Positions 28,901-48,655 of a DNA stretch of 64,000 bases are shown here, piece after piece. Source of the stretch: Lycocorax pyrrhopterus obiensis (lineage: Eukaryota > Chordata > Aves > Passeriformes > Paradisaeidae). The stretch covers positions 55,053,535 through 55,117,534 of the forward strand of contig JACSVZ010000015.1 of the NCBI GenBank assembly GCA_014706295.1, written 5' to 3'. Made by a program: the position numbers and the translations under genes. The notes below the pieces were generated by a model. The model worked only from the letters and a program-made list of their open reading frames with translations. It was not told where the DNA came from and made no database searches. Every line of letters starts with the position of its first letter. Within the stretch, counting starts at the first letter, position 1.

Positions 28901-30666
28901 GCACCGAATAATTTTTAGATACAGAGATACTTGTCCAAGAAGGCCAATGGCATCCTGTATTAGCAACAGTGTGGCCAGCAGGACCAGGGCAGGGATTGTC
29001 CCCCTGGCCTCAGCACTGCTGAGGCCACACCTTGAGTGCTGTGTTCAGTTTTGGGCCTCTCACTACAAGAAGGTGCTGGAGTGTGTCCAGAGAAGGGCAA
29101 CAGAGCCGGGGAAAGGTCTGGAGCAGCTGAAGGAGCTGGGGGTGTTTACCCTGGAGAAAAAGAAGCTCAGGGGTGACCTTATCACTCTCTACAATCACCT
29201 GAAAAGGGGTGAAGCTAGGCTGGTTTCAAGCAACAAGTGACAGGACAAGGGGAAATAACCTCACCTTGTGCCAGGGGAGGGTTAGATTGGATATTAGGAT
29301 AAATTTCTTCAAGGAAAGGGCTGTTAACCATAGGAACAGGCTGCCCAGGGAACTGTCTGAGGTATTTAGATACCCCAGAAGTATTTAAAAGCTGTTGTAG
29401 ATATGTAAATTTATGGCCAGGGTTTAGTGGTGGGCTTGGCAATGCTGGGTTAATGGCTGGATTCAATGATCTTAGAGGTCTTATCCAACCTAAATGATTC
29501 TGATTTTAAATTTCTTAAAAGAAAGGACCATTCCCCACTACACACTGGGTTTTTAAGAAATCCACTGTAAATCAGTCTTAGGCAAGAAGAACCCAGAGTC
29601 TTGTGACCAAGACACTGATTTTTAACCAAATATCTATCCTGAATCAAGGAGAATAAATATGAATACAGCTCTGCCAGATTCCCAGGAAAGTTTCCTAACA
29701 CAGCTATGGGAGATTTTCAGAGTACAGGGAATACCTTAAACCCTCTCCTGGAAAGTTCCATTTTATATAAAATACTTACGCAGTTAATGAACCAAACAAA
29801 ACTGATTTTCAGATTTGCATTGGGAAACACATGACAAACTAAGACATGCAGAATCCAGTTCATAATGTAATAAAAGCTTAATCACACAGAGCAGAAGAAC
29901 AGAGTGAGTAAGAAAAATGTGAAAGCATCTAACCTATGACCAGATGTCTTTTTGTAATACAGACCTTCTTATTTTATGTGTATATAAAATCTCCTTCTAG
30001 TAAAGGGAATAAAATTCCCTTTGAACAGAGAAAAAAATTGCACCATACCACAAACAAGTCCTCTAGCCACTTGCTAATGAGATGAAAGCGAAGTTTTACC
30101 CCCGCTTCTAAGCTTCCCATATATTTTAGGTCAGGTTTCTTGCGTGGGTTCAGAAACATATTTGTTTTGTTATTTATGTATATGTATTATAGAACATTTA
30201 AATAAATATTTTCAGTATCACGAGGAAAAGGTAGTGATTTGTTCATCTCCCTCCCCCTTCAGTTCACGATTCCTCTGCCCCCCCCCCCGCTCCGCTTCAG
30301 TTCATGCTAAAAACAAAGGGGAAAAAAAAGAAAAAGGCAGCGAAAAAGATATGTTCACTGGAACAAACCCAGGTATTAAGTAATTTTCAAATCCCCCTCG
30401 GGACAGAGACACGATCGCGCCCCACGCTGCCCAAGGCCGCCGCGCTCCCCCAGCCGCGGGCCCGGGAGCCTCAGAGCCCCGGGAGCACCTCCCCTCCCTC
30501 TTTGTGCCCAGGGGAAGGGGAGGGAGGCGGCCGCCACGGCCCGGCCCCGGCTCCGCCGGCCGTGGGATGCGGGGAAGGAGGAGAAGGACAAGGGGCGATC
30601 CCCGCCGCGAGGCCCGAGCGCGGCTGCGGGCGGCCGCCGGTACCTGCCCAGCTCCGGGCCCTCCAT
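22917..30666 (-). CDS. TDG: TDG, G/T mismatch-specific thymine DNA glycosylase (complete)
   Basis: Nuclear base-excision repair enzyme that removes T or U opposite G and oxidised 5-methylcytosine derivatives. Exons: 30644-30666, 27910-28058, 26873-27102, 26326-26395, 25605-25740, 25443-25525, 25267-25361, 23584-23755, then 23156-23284 and 22917-23053 (or 22917-23056). The short last intron gives ten exons and 407 aa (human 410); read without splicing it would be 441 aa. Start MEGPELGR joins [16 protein letters not shown]. Features: lysine-rich N-terminal region; [11 protein letters not shown], matching the PCNA-dependent degron; the catalytic motif GINPG with asparagine at residue 138, equivalent to human Asn140; [13 protein letters not shown]; the substrate-pocket block [17 protein letters not shown]; and the C-terminal SUMO consensus VKEE around K328. 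It is head-to-head with C12orf73. Confidence 0.97.
23054..23155 (-). other. TDG: Very short in-frame intron (or retained cassette) in TDG last coding block
   Basis: Between FSSNGT and GGNPQYC the reading frame passes through a segment that starts GTAAAG and ends in a T-rich tract TTTTTGTTTATTCAGCAG. Removal to the first AG takes out 99 nt (23057-23155) and to the second 102 nt (23054-23155), both multiples of three, and no stop interrupts the segment. Splicing restores alignment with the recalled human C terminus and the expected ten-exon structure, so it is treated as an intron. If retained it adds 33-34 residues absent from human TDG. Confidence 0.8.
28930..29505 (+). mobile_element. CR1 LINE 3' end in TDG intron 1
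   Basis: The longest CR1 tail in the window, on the plus strand and thus antisense to TDG. It contains CACCTTGAGTGCTGTGTTCA, GAGTGTGTCCAGAGAAGGGC, CAGGCTGCCCAGGGAACTG and GATCTTAGAGGTCTTATCCA followed by ACCTAAATGATTCTG, the standard CR1 terminus. Short open frames across it are remnants and were not called as genes. Confidence 0.93.
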
Positions 30667-31035
30667 GCCGGGCGCACCCGCGGGGGCCGTCACTGTCACT
30701 GTCGCTGCCGCTGCCGCTGCCGCCGCCGGCGCCCCCCGCGCCCCCACCGGCCTGCCGGACGCCCCGCTCACGTGACCGCGCCGGCCAATGGGGGCGGAGG
30801 GCGGGGCCCCGGCCGCCCGGGGCGGGGGGCGTGAGGGGGCGTGAGGGGGCGGCCGAGCCCCCGGCCTGAGGCGCCGGCGCTGCGTCGCGACTCACCCCGC
30901 CTGGCGCGATATTCCCTGGCGAGGGCGGGCCTCGGCACCCGCTTCCCTCTTCCCTTCCCCCTCCCGGCGGCGGCGGCGGCGGCGGGGATGACGCACGTCC
31001 GGCGCGGTCCGTGCACAGGGCCCGCCCCCACAGCC
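30667..31035. promoter_or_regulatory. Bidirectional CpG-island promoter, TDG (-) / C12orf73 (+)
   Basis: Only 369 bp separate the two start codons. The interval is CpG-rich with a CCAAT box at 30785-30789, adjoining GC boxes (GGGGCGG near 30791), a palindromic E-box TCACGTGA at 30768-30775 and a short tandem GTGAGGGGGC duplication around 30830-30850. There is no TATA box, as expected for a housekeeping divergent promoter. The same head-to-head arrangement is known for human TDG/C12orf73. Confidence 0.85.
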
Positions 31036-32855
31036 ATGCCCGCCGGCGTGCCCTGGCCCATCTACCTGCGGGGGCTGGCGGCCAGCATGCTGGCCATGTT
31101 CGCGGGGGCCGAGGTCGTGCACAGGTACTACAGGCCTGATCTTGTAAGTGCTCGGAGGGTCCCGGTCGCTGGTAGCGCGTGTGCGGGATGGAGGGTCTGC
31201 TGGAGAGGCTGTGCCTCGGAAAGGTCTCCGGCCTGGTGGTGGACAGAGATCAGCCTCTACAGAGGCGCTGGCCACGCTGCCAGGACTTCACTGTGTCCGA
31301 TTCTGGGCTCCTCAGTACAAGAAAGACAAGGAGCGGGTTCAGTAGAGGGTCACAAAGGAGATGAAGGGTCTGGAGTGTCTCTTGGGAGAGACGACTGAGA
31401 GGGGATCTCATTAATGCTTGTAAATACCTCAGAGGTGGATGCCAAGAGGATGGTGCCAGACTCTTTTCGGTGGTGCCCAGCGACAGGATAAGAAGCAAAG
31501 GCCACAAACTAAAAAACAAGAACTTTGACCTCAACATGAGGAAGAACTTCTTCCCATTGAAGGTGGCAGAGCACTGGAACAGGCTGCCCAGGGAGGTCGT
31601 GGAGTCTCCCTCTCTGAACACATTCCAAACTCACCTGAACGCGTTCCTGTGTGACCTGCTCCAGGTGACCCTGTTTGGCAGAGGTCCTGGACTGGATGAT
31701 CTCCAGAGGTCCCTTCCAACCCTAACAATTCTGTGATTCTGTTCTCTGGGGAGTCGCCTCCACTCTGGCGACATGGTACCATGTGTCCAGAAGGCGTCTC
31801 TGCTGTGGGAAGCTGGGTTTTGAAAAGAGCGTGCAAAAGTGGCGAGAAGGGGCTCTGATAGATTTAAGTAGGCTTTGTTTCCTTCACTAACAGAAATGAA
31901 GACGACCAAAAGTTGACTTTAGAAATGACGACAGATAAGGCTGTCAAAATTAGAGTGACAGAACTGAACTCTAAATGAGACCATCCACCAGGGATAATAA
32001 TGGTTGGTTTAGCCTCTTGGAGGCCTGACTTGGAAATTTTCTCTCATCCTCCTGCTCATGTATACTTCTTGGGTTTTTTAATTCTCTGTGCTATTCTTAA
32101 ATGGGAAATAAGTTTAAAAAATTGCCATGCTTGAGCTGTCACATCAAAATTTAAGCAATGAGGCTTAAATCATTGATAGATGCATTAGAATGTGTGTATT
32201 TTAGTAGTCTCTACTGTAGCCTTCTTTACAGGCAAATAGACATATTTATTCAGAATGATCAAATGATCTGTACCTCTAAAGTAGCACGAATTTTGAGGGA
32301 ATGCAGTTCTTGAAATGTCATATTATCTGGTACCTTTTTAAAATTTAATCTCCAGTTTCAGTGCTTAATTTCTAAATCAGGACAGTAGAAGCAGTGAAAC
32401 TTTTTCTTCTGTCACCAAGAATATGTGTGGAGACTTCAACTGTGCTAGAACATCTCTACCAAACTCACTTTAATGGCAAAAAGAAGCTTTGCTCCTTTAA
32501 AACAAACTGTCCATTCTTCCTTGCATCTCGTGTTTTTTTTTTTTTTCAAATTATATTTTGCTACTTTAAAATAAGCCAAATTACGAAAAGATAATAATTC
32601 TTGAGGTGTTTTGCATGTAGGAATTATATTCTGCTCAGAAAAGAGGGCGACAAAATCACAGTTTAGCTGTCATGGTCTTGCAGAGTAAGCTGCTTTACTG
32701 TTTTGGGAGTTTAGTTTTTCTTCTGTCACAGCACTGATGTCTTTCTCTGTTTTTAACAGAGCATACCTGAACTACCTCCTAAGCCTGGAGAACTGAAAAC
32801 AGAACTGTTGGGCCTAAAAGAAAGATCAAGCGAAGTTCAGACTTCACAACAGTGA
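31036..32855 (+). CDS. UQCC6: C12orf73 / UQCC6 (BRAWNIN), mitochondrial complex III assembly micropeptide
   Basis: Small inner-mitochondrial-membrane protein needed for assembly of respiratory complex III. Two coding exons, 31036-31143 and 32760-32855 (GT-AG, phase 0), give 67 aa against 71 in human. The sequence opens MPAGVPWPIYLRGLAASMLA, has a hydrophobic stretch at about residues 9-26, then the highly conserved GAEVVHRYYRPDL at the exon junction and PELPPKPGELKTELLGLKER at the start of exon 2; the C-terminal tail differs from mammals. An in-frame upstream ATG at 30988 could add 16 residues, but the conserved start is at 31036. The single intron contains a CR1 tail. AATAAA follows at 32998. 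Confidence 0.96.
31275..31740 (+). mobile_element. CR1 LINE 3' end in C12orf73 intron 1
   Basis: Starts about 130 bp after exon 1. Contains GACAGGATAAGAAGCAAAGG, CCTCAACATGAGGAAGAACT, CAGGCTGCCCAGGGAGGTCG, CTGGACTGGATGATCTCCAG and a CCCTTCCAACCCTAACAATT terminus. Relatively well preserved over the final 300 bp. Same orientation as the host gene. Confidence 0.92.
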
Positions 32856-32997
32856 CCAGAGTTTATTTTCATTGTGAAAACTAGAACTGATAAAATATTT
32901 ATTCAACTGTTTAAGTTGCAGAAATACGTATGTGAAATACTGTGCTCCTATAATGCTTTTTTGCTTTCCTTTAAGCAGAGTTGAAGGCAGCATTAAA

Positions 32998-33003
32998 AAT
33001 AAA
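32998..33003 (+). terminator. Polyadenylation signal of C12orf73
   Basis: AATAAA 143 bp after the stop codon at 32853-32855, giving a short 3' UTR typical of this small gene. The cleavage site itself cannot be fixed from sequence. Confidence 0.7.
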
Positions 33004-36000
33004 CATACAGTGAATGCTGTTGGTAACAAGTCCCATCAGTTGTGTGCCAAAATGCTTGTAAGTTCTTAAATCTTGATTGCATTGTAAGCATCCTTCAGAA
33101 TAAGGGTGACACGTGAAAACCACGACAAAGACGTATCACTGACAGGAAATCTGCTTTGGTCCTCTGTAAGTCTGGAATCTTACAGCTTAGTCATCTTAGT
33201 TAAAATGGGGCAAATACATACAGATTACACTGAAATCATATTTGTTTGAGCTCCATTTGGGCATCTTAATTTGTCTATGCCTGCTTTTGATAGCTGTAAA
33301 TATGCAAAACTCTGAAATAACAAGAGCAGGTTTACCTTTCAGTCCAGATATAGAATCACCACAAAACTCTCACACCAGGAACTTAAAGATGCAGAGTCAA
33401 CATCCTGCAAAGATAACTCAACAACCCAGTTTTGAATGGTACATTATAGAGCTTGGGAAGGTTGGGATTGCATTCCCTTGAGAAGGATGCCAGGACAAAG
33501 CACAGGCTTCATCCTCAGTTCTCACTTAAGTTTAACTCATAAAAACCACAGTCTGACAGGTTATCCATTAAGGAAACAAAAAGCTTCCTAATTCCTACTG
33601 CCAAAGTACTTGGAAGTCTTGTAAGAGCAGAGGGATCCAGAAATAATCACTGGAAGTGCTACATTTACATCAATTCTGGCTATGAAGCTATTATTTTATT
33701 TATGCCTGCATAAACTGGAGTGGTTTTCCTAGGAAGAAAGGTTCATAGCTCTTTGCATGTGTATGTGTCTGCTTTCACCAAGTTTTACAGCTGTTGGTGG
33801 GATGAGCTCCTCTCCTGCTCTTGTGCGCCCATGTGTGCACTTACTATGTAACTACATCACATCCTCTCTCTCAGGCACCTTTATCAATGACAGCAGCCAT
33901 TGAGAGAAAGGCTCTAGTAAAACACAGGTGTTAAGCCCAGCCCAAACAAGATCTATGAGAACAACTTAATAAGTCCACTTCTGGTGAAAAGACTTTTTCC
34001 TTTACTTCACCTAAACAAAGCTGAGATTGGCAACCTTCCACTTCAGCAGAAGATAAAGTTTATTGAAGAAAAAATGGGACAGTTCAGCAGTATTTTGTTT
34101 CTGTTCTAAATGGGGCAGGAACAGCAGTTTTTGGATGTTCCCTTTAACAAGCCAGAATTCACCAGCCTCTGCGCTGTTACTCACATTTTGTCAGACCATC
34201 ACCTCTTATGTTGTTGATTTCTGACATAAAAGATGCATTTTTCTCTCTTTTCTAAAGGTTTTTCAGATCTAAAGGCTGCAGAGGGAAGTTTCTACTAATT
34301 AGGCTTGGATTTCTAAGTGTATCCTGCTGCTACTGGAAACTGAGCAACAGGGAGCTGAGCCTGTTCTAGCACTAAGGGAAATGTCCTCATTAGTGCCCAT
34401 CTAGGAATAGCAAAGCTGACAATACACCAAGTTTTAACAGCAGAGGTGACAGCCCCAGAATCAGCATAACTGAAGCACTGCAAGAAAGAGGAGACACTTC
34501 CCGTACTGACACCTTTTTCCTTCAGAGCTGACCAAAAAAAAGGTAAACTTACAAGTGCATTTTGTGCTTATTAATAGCAAACACTTGTCACTCCAGGGTG
34601 TAGAGAAAGCAGCTGGACCACAGCTATGTTGCATATTATACCCTCAGCTGAAGTATATGAAGAAGCACAAAGCATGACTCGCAAGTGTGCTCTTTATTAT
34701 TTCTGAAATATAATCAAGTTTTGTCACCCTCAAACCAATCAAAGCAATAAGAACTTCAGCTATACAACAGAACAAAGGTTGCTTAAATCTATGAGTAATT
34801 TACAGATTAAGAATACTGGAGGAGGCCACCCTACACTTCCAATATTCCCCTTTGGTTTGTTAGGCAAAATCATTCCCAACCATGCAGGAGGTGCGAGCGA
34901 CCTTTACTACTCAAGAGGTCAAATAGTGAGGTGTGGGTAGTAATGATACATTTCTGAGTGTATCACTAAAAATAAGTGATACTTTAGGAGGTTGATTGCT
35001 GCAGAGCACAAAGTTGCACTGCTATAGTAAGTGGAAAGTGCCCCAAGAAACGGTGCACCTGCCCTGTTCAGTAACTTACTGCCAAAGGCTGCTACTAAAG
35101 CTGACCCTGGCAGCTGCTGACACTCGGGTCAGACCACTCAGCCTGGGCCTGTAACAAAAGGTTCTTCTCTAGAATACCACTGCAGAGAGCAGAACCAGAA
35201 CCCCCCCAAACTAAGCTTCCTTTCCTCAATGCCTGAAACAGCATACTTCAATACAACTGTCTAAACCCTAACACAATAACCACACCGATACATGGCATAT
35301 TTTGGGCAATATAGAAGCCTAGTAAATGGAAAGCAAGTTCTTCAGGTCAGTGTTTAGTGCCCTCACCTAATATGAAAACTTATTTTGCTTCAGACTGCAG
35401 AAACTTGTAACTTCACAGTTCTGTTAACAAAACAGAAGAGATTGGTTCTTAAGTAGAATCACTGTGCAGAAGCATCACTCCTATGTCCTTCTTGTACAGA
35501 AGAAGGCAAAAAAACCCCCCAAAACCCTCAATGTAAACACTTTCTATCAAGTCTGTGAAGATGTTTAAAAGTAGAGGCACTAGTGAGAAAATGTAGTGCT
35601 TCATCCAACCATTAGATAAAGATAACATAATGAAGTTCAACATGTCTACAACTAACCCTATTACCTTCAGTCACATTAAGTATCTACAGTGTTTTGCCAT
35701 ACTAAAGAGACCTAGAACAAGAGCGAAAATGTAACAGGAGTAACAGCATTAAGAATATGTGAAAAGAACTTCCACCTTTAAAAAAACCTGTAGAAAACAG
35801 AACTGCTGTAGTGACACAAGTCAAAGGCAGGGTTTCCAAGGGCCATGGAAGATGGTACCAGCTCACAGGCCGTAAGACAGTTCTGGTGGTAGTTGTCCAC
35901 ATATTTCGTGAAAGGACATGTTTTTCCCCCCTCATTTGTAAAACTTCTGCTGCGTATTCTATGGAGTCAAGCCACAAACTCCAGCACACGCTGGCAGGCC

Positions 36001-36341
36001 TTCACTTCCAATGCCATCTTTAAACACCCTACCTCCTCTTTCTTAGGCTTGCAGGGGATACCTAACTCAAATACTTATTTCAATTAGCAAGTTCAGTACA
36101 GCTCTCAGATACCAGATGTACTTGGCTAAGCAGCACAGCGGGTTTGTAAAAATAAATCCCAGCCACAGGCAGACACTACACAAGTAGGTGTGGCTATGCC
36201 AGCACAGAAAGGCCCAAGGACTGCCAACAAAGAGCCTGTTTGCACAAAGGACCTGAACACGCAGGACCATACCTTCTTTCTGCCAGCCCACAAGATGAGC
36301 TTGCTATGTATAAATTTAGAGTTGGTGGTGTTTGGGAACAT
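33004..36341. other. Intergenic spacer between convergent C12orf73 and HSP90B1
   Basis: About 3.3 kb of AT-rich DNA. Open frames are short, in both strands, and show no recognisable protein. No RNA gene, CpG island or well-preserved repeat was recognised. Confidence 0.6.
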
Positions 36342-36347
36342 TTTATT
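36342..36347 (-). terminator. Polyadenylation signal of HSP90B1
   Basis: TTTATT on the plus strand, AATAAA on the minus strand, 215 nt beyond the HSP90B1 stop codon (36562-36564), which suits the short 3' UTR of this gene. Confidence 0.75.
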
Positions 36348-36561
36348 TTGTACATGACAAGATTTTACACCAAATCAGTTAAATAATACAAATTTACATT
36401 CATGAGGAATGTTTTTAGAAAAGTGAACTTAAAAAAAAAACCTCCTTTACCCTTTAAAAACCCATACCATCCCTCAACATTTTACAGTGGAAAAAACCAA
36501 AACAATCTAATTCACATTCCCTCTTAACCCCCCAAAATGCAGGACAGTAGTTGAGTGCAGT

Positions 36562-46316
<9,755 letters not shown>

Positions 46317-46465
46317 GGCGGCCGCGGTGACAAGAGAAGAGCCCCCAGCGCCGCCGCCCCGCGCTCCCGAGCCCGACCCGCGCCGCCGCCGATCCCGCTG
46401 GAGCGGCCGCAGCCCTCCCCCTCCGCCTTATCAACGCCAGAGAGGGGGGAGCTGTGCCACTCCGG

Positions 46466-46484
46466 CCAATAGCAGCGCACCACG
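46466..46484 (+). promoter_or_regulatory. ERSE, perfect CCAAT-N9-CCACG
   Basis: CCAAT at 46466-46470, nine bases, then CCACG at 46480-46484. This exact geometry is the ER stress element: NF-Y binds CCAAT, ATF6/XBP1 bind CCACG. It is the copy closest to the HSP90B1 start. Confidence 0.9.
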
Positions 46485-46538
46485 CCAAACACACAGCCAA
46501 TGGGAAGCCTGGGGAGGCGGGGTCTGCAGCCGTCGCCG

Positions 46539-46557
46539 CCAATCGTGACTTTCCATG
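46539..46557 (+). promoter_or_regulatory. ERSE-like element with one mismatch, CCAAT-N9-CCATG
   Basis: CCAAT at 46539-46543 and CCATG at 46553-46557, correct 9-base spacing but T for C in the ATF6 half-site. Possibly a decayed or weaker copy between the two perfect ones. Confidence 0.6.
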
Positions 46558-46578
46558 TGCGGTTTCCTGCGGTCGGAG

Positions 46579-46597
46579 CGTGGCCGGCGCCGATTGG
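46579..46597 (-). promoter_or_regulatory. ERSE, perfect, minus-strand orientation
   Basis: Plus strand reads CGTGG-N9-ATTGG, so the minus strand is CCAAT-N9-CCACG, in the orientation of HSP90B1 transcription. It lies about 95 bp upstream of the first ERSE. Confidence 0.9.
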
Positions 46598-46980
46598 CGG
46601 GCGGAGCGGCGCTCGGCCAATGGCGTGCGCGGGGTGGTGCAGCCAGCGCGGCCCCGCGCGGCGCGGCAATGAATGGTCCGCGGCGTTTAACGGCGGGACC
46701 ACGTGGGGCGCGGCCGCGGGAGCGACAGGGACCGTCTCCACACGGAGCACCAGCTCCGACCGCTTCCGGGGACACTCGGGATGCTCACTGGGGAGACGGG
46801 GTGTTATTGTAACGGCACTTCCGGTCGCGGAGGCACCCCTGGGTACCAAGGGGAGCGAAAAGGCCCGAGCGCCAGGCCTGGGCCGCCGTTAGGGGAAGGG
46901 CGGCACTGGCGAATCCCGCTGTCTGCCCCATCGACGGAGGGGTGGAGCGCGGATGGGCGCATGCGGCGGTGCTGCGCGTT

Positions 46981-47000
46981 GCATGCCGGGAGCTGTAGTT
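46981..47000 (-). promoter_or_regulatory. ZNF143/STAF-type motif in unassigned part of CpG island
   Basis: The minus strand reads ACTACAGCTCCCGGCATGC, close to the ZNF143 binding site consensus (ACTACAnnTCCCrGCATGC), in which ACTACA is also the THAP11/HCFC1-associated submotif. Such sites usually sit within about 100 bp of a start site, yet this one is about 665 bp upstream of the HSP90B1 ATG and faces a region without a recognised gene. It may be the old TTC41 promoter. Confidence 0.75.
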
Positions 47001-48055
47001 CCTGCGGTCGGTGCGCCATGGCGCCCCCTGCCGCGGCGGCGCGGGCGGTGCGTGGGGGGCGCCATGACAGGGTCCCCGCCTGGTGCTCGGGGCCTCACGG
47101 TCCCGCTGTTGTCGTTGTGCCCCGGCCTTGGCTCTCCGCGCCTCTCTGCGTCTCTAGTGCCTCACACCGCCACGAGAGAAACCGGCTGGCTTCAGCCCAG
47201 CCTCTGTGGGGACTCTCGGTGCTGGTGGAGGATAAACCAAGCCGAGTATTTGGCAGGTGTCCCTGTTCTCCGGGTTTCCAGCGCTCATGAGGGCAACCAT
47301 TCTCCCAGGAGCTCGTTAGCACTCCTTAGAGTGCACTCCTTGGGGCCTTCGTTTATCCACCCACGGCCCTCCCTTCCCCCCGTGCAGCGGCGGCTCCAGC
47401 AGCCGCCTCAGGTGTGAGGGGACACGGGACCCGCCCAGTGCCACCCTGCGGGGCAGGGTCAGCGTGAGGGCAGCTGCGATTTGTGGCACACTAAAAGGGA
47501 GCCCCGCTGCTCCAGAGATGAGACCTTCCCGTGCTTTTTCAGTGTCCCTGGCAGGGGCTGCAGCTTGGGACATGAAATGCAGCCTGTGCAACTTCTGCAG
47601 TGCGTTGCTGTTAACAACTTATGTTAATAAGCTACTTGAAATAACTTATGACCCCCCCCCCCGCCACCATCCTGAAAAAGTCTGCCCAGGCTTTCATGTG
47701 CCAGTCACCTGTTTCGTCTTACATGTTTAACACGAGATTGGGGAAAAAAACCCTACCAAATACCAAAAAACAAACTTGCAAGCAATGATTTGATGAACTT
47801 CGTACTTGGAGAGGAATGTATTTGAAAGATATTGATCTGTGATGTTCCATGCAAAAAATAAAAGCCCTCACTGTGTTTATAACTTCACAAACACAGAGCT
47901 TAGTCTATCAGTAGCTGAAGGTCTTGGCAAAAATAAGTTTATCATCTTTGAAACTCAGTGTTGTACCTTTTTGTCCTAATAATTAATGTTTATGGAACTG
48001 GAAAGGAGCCTTTGTATTGCAGTAAAGAACAGTTATCTTTGGGTTCTTCTTAATG

Positions 48056-48655
48056 AAGTGCTGTGCTTTAACCCCAGCTGGCAACAAAGCCCTGTACAAC
48101 CGCTTCCTCACTCCTCCCCATGGGCTGGGGGAGAGAATCAGGAGTGCAAAAGTGAGAAAACTTGTGGGCTGAGATAAAGACAGTTTGAGAGGTAAGCAAA
48201 AGCCATGCATGCAAGCAAAGCAAAACAAGGAATTAATTCACCATTTCCCAAGGGTAGGCAGGTGTTCAGCCATCCCCAGGACAGCAGGGGCCCAGCACAC
48301 ACAACAGTGACTGGGGAAGGCAAACACCACCACTCCCAGCATCCTCCCCTTCCTCCTTCTTCCCCCAGCTCTATACGCTGAGCATGGCACCACATGGCAT
48401 GGAATGTCCCTTGGGTCAGTGAGGGTCAGCTGTCCCAGCTGTGTCCCCTCCCAACTTCTTGTGCACCTCCAACCTCCCTGGTGGTGGGGTGGTGTGAGAG
48501 GCAGAAAAGGCCTTGACTCTGTGCAAGCACTGCTCAGAAATTATGAAAACATCCCTGAGTTATCAACACTCTTTCCATCACAAATCCAAACCAGAGCCCT
48601 ATGCCAGCTACTGTGAAGAAAATTAACTCTACCCCAGCCAATACCAGCATGAGAA
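48056..48655 (+). mobile_element. Solo ERV long terminal repeat
   Basis: About 600 bp of a familiar avian LTR. It opens near GTGCTTTAACCCCAGCTGGC, then has GAGATAAAGACAGTTTGAGA, AGCAAAGCAAAACAAGGAAT, CAGCTGTCCCAGCTGTGTCC and CCTTGACTCTGTGCAAGCAC, and closes near GAAAATTAACTCTACCCCAG with CCAGCA. No internal retroviral sequence or second LTR adjoins it, so it is a solo LTR left by LTR-LTR recombination. Orientation and ends are approximate. Confidence 0.75.

Larger units (their letters stand above)
46317..46710 (-). promoter_or_regulatory. HSP90B1 ER-stress-responsive promoter
   Basis: CpG-rich DNA upstream of the HSP90B1 start, holding five CCAAT boxes in about 160 bp (46466, 46497, 46539 and 46617 on the plus strand, 46593-46597 on the minus). 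Three of them have ERSE spacing. A palindromic CCACGTGG lies at 46699-46706 and a TATA-like TTGATAAGG on the minus strand at about 46425-46433. The architecture agrees with known GRP94 promoters activated by ATF6/XBP1 with NF-Y during the unfolded protein response. The wider CpG island spans about 45.9-47.1 kb. Confidence 0.88.

Noticed and set aside
28947..29240. 97-codon open frame resembling a protein
   Set aside because: It lies wholly inside a CR1 3' end and is a translation of repeat DNA.
30302..31398. Open frames of up to 197 codons around the TDG/C12orf73 promoter
   Set aside because: Composition artefacts of the CpG island; only the short TDG exon 1 and C12orf73 exon 1 parts are real.
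31470..31736. 88-codon open frame in C12orf73 intron 1
   Set aside because: It is the 3' end of a CR1 element (NFFPLKVAEHWNRLPREVVE is typical CR1 terminal translation), not a host gene.
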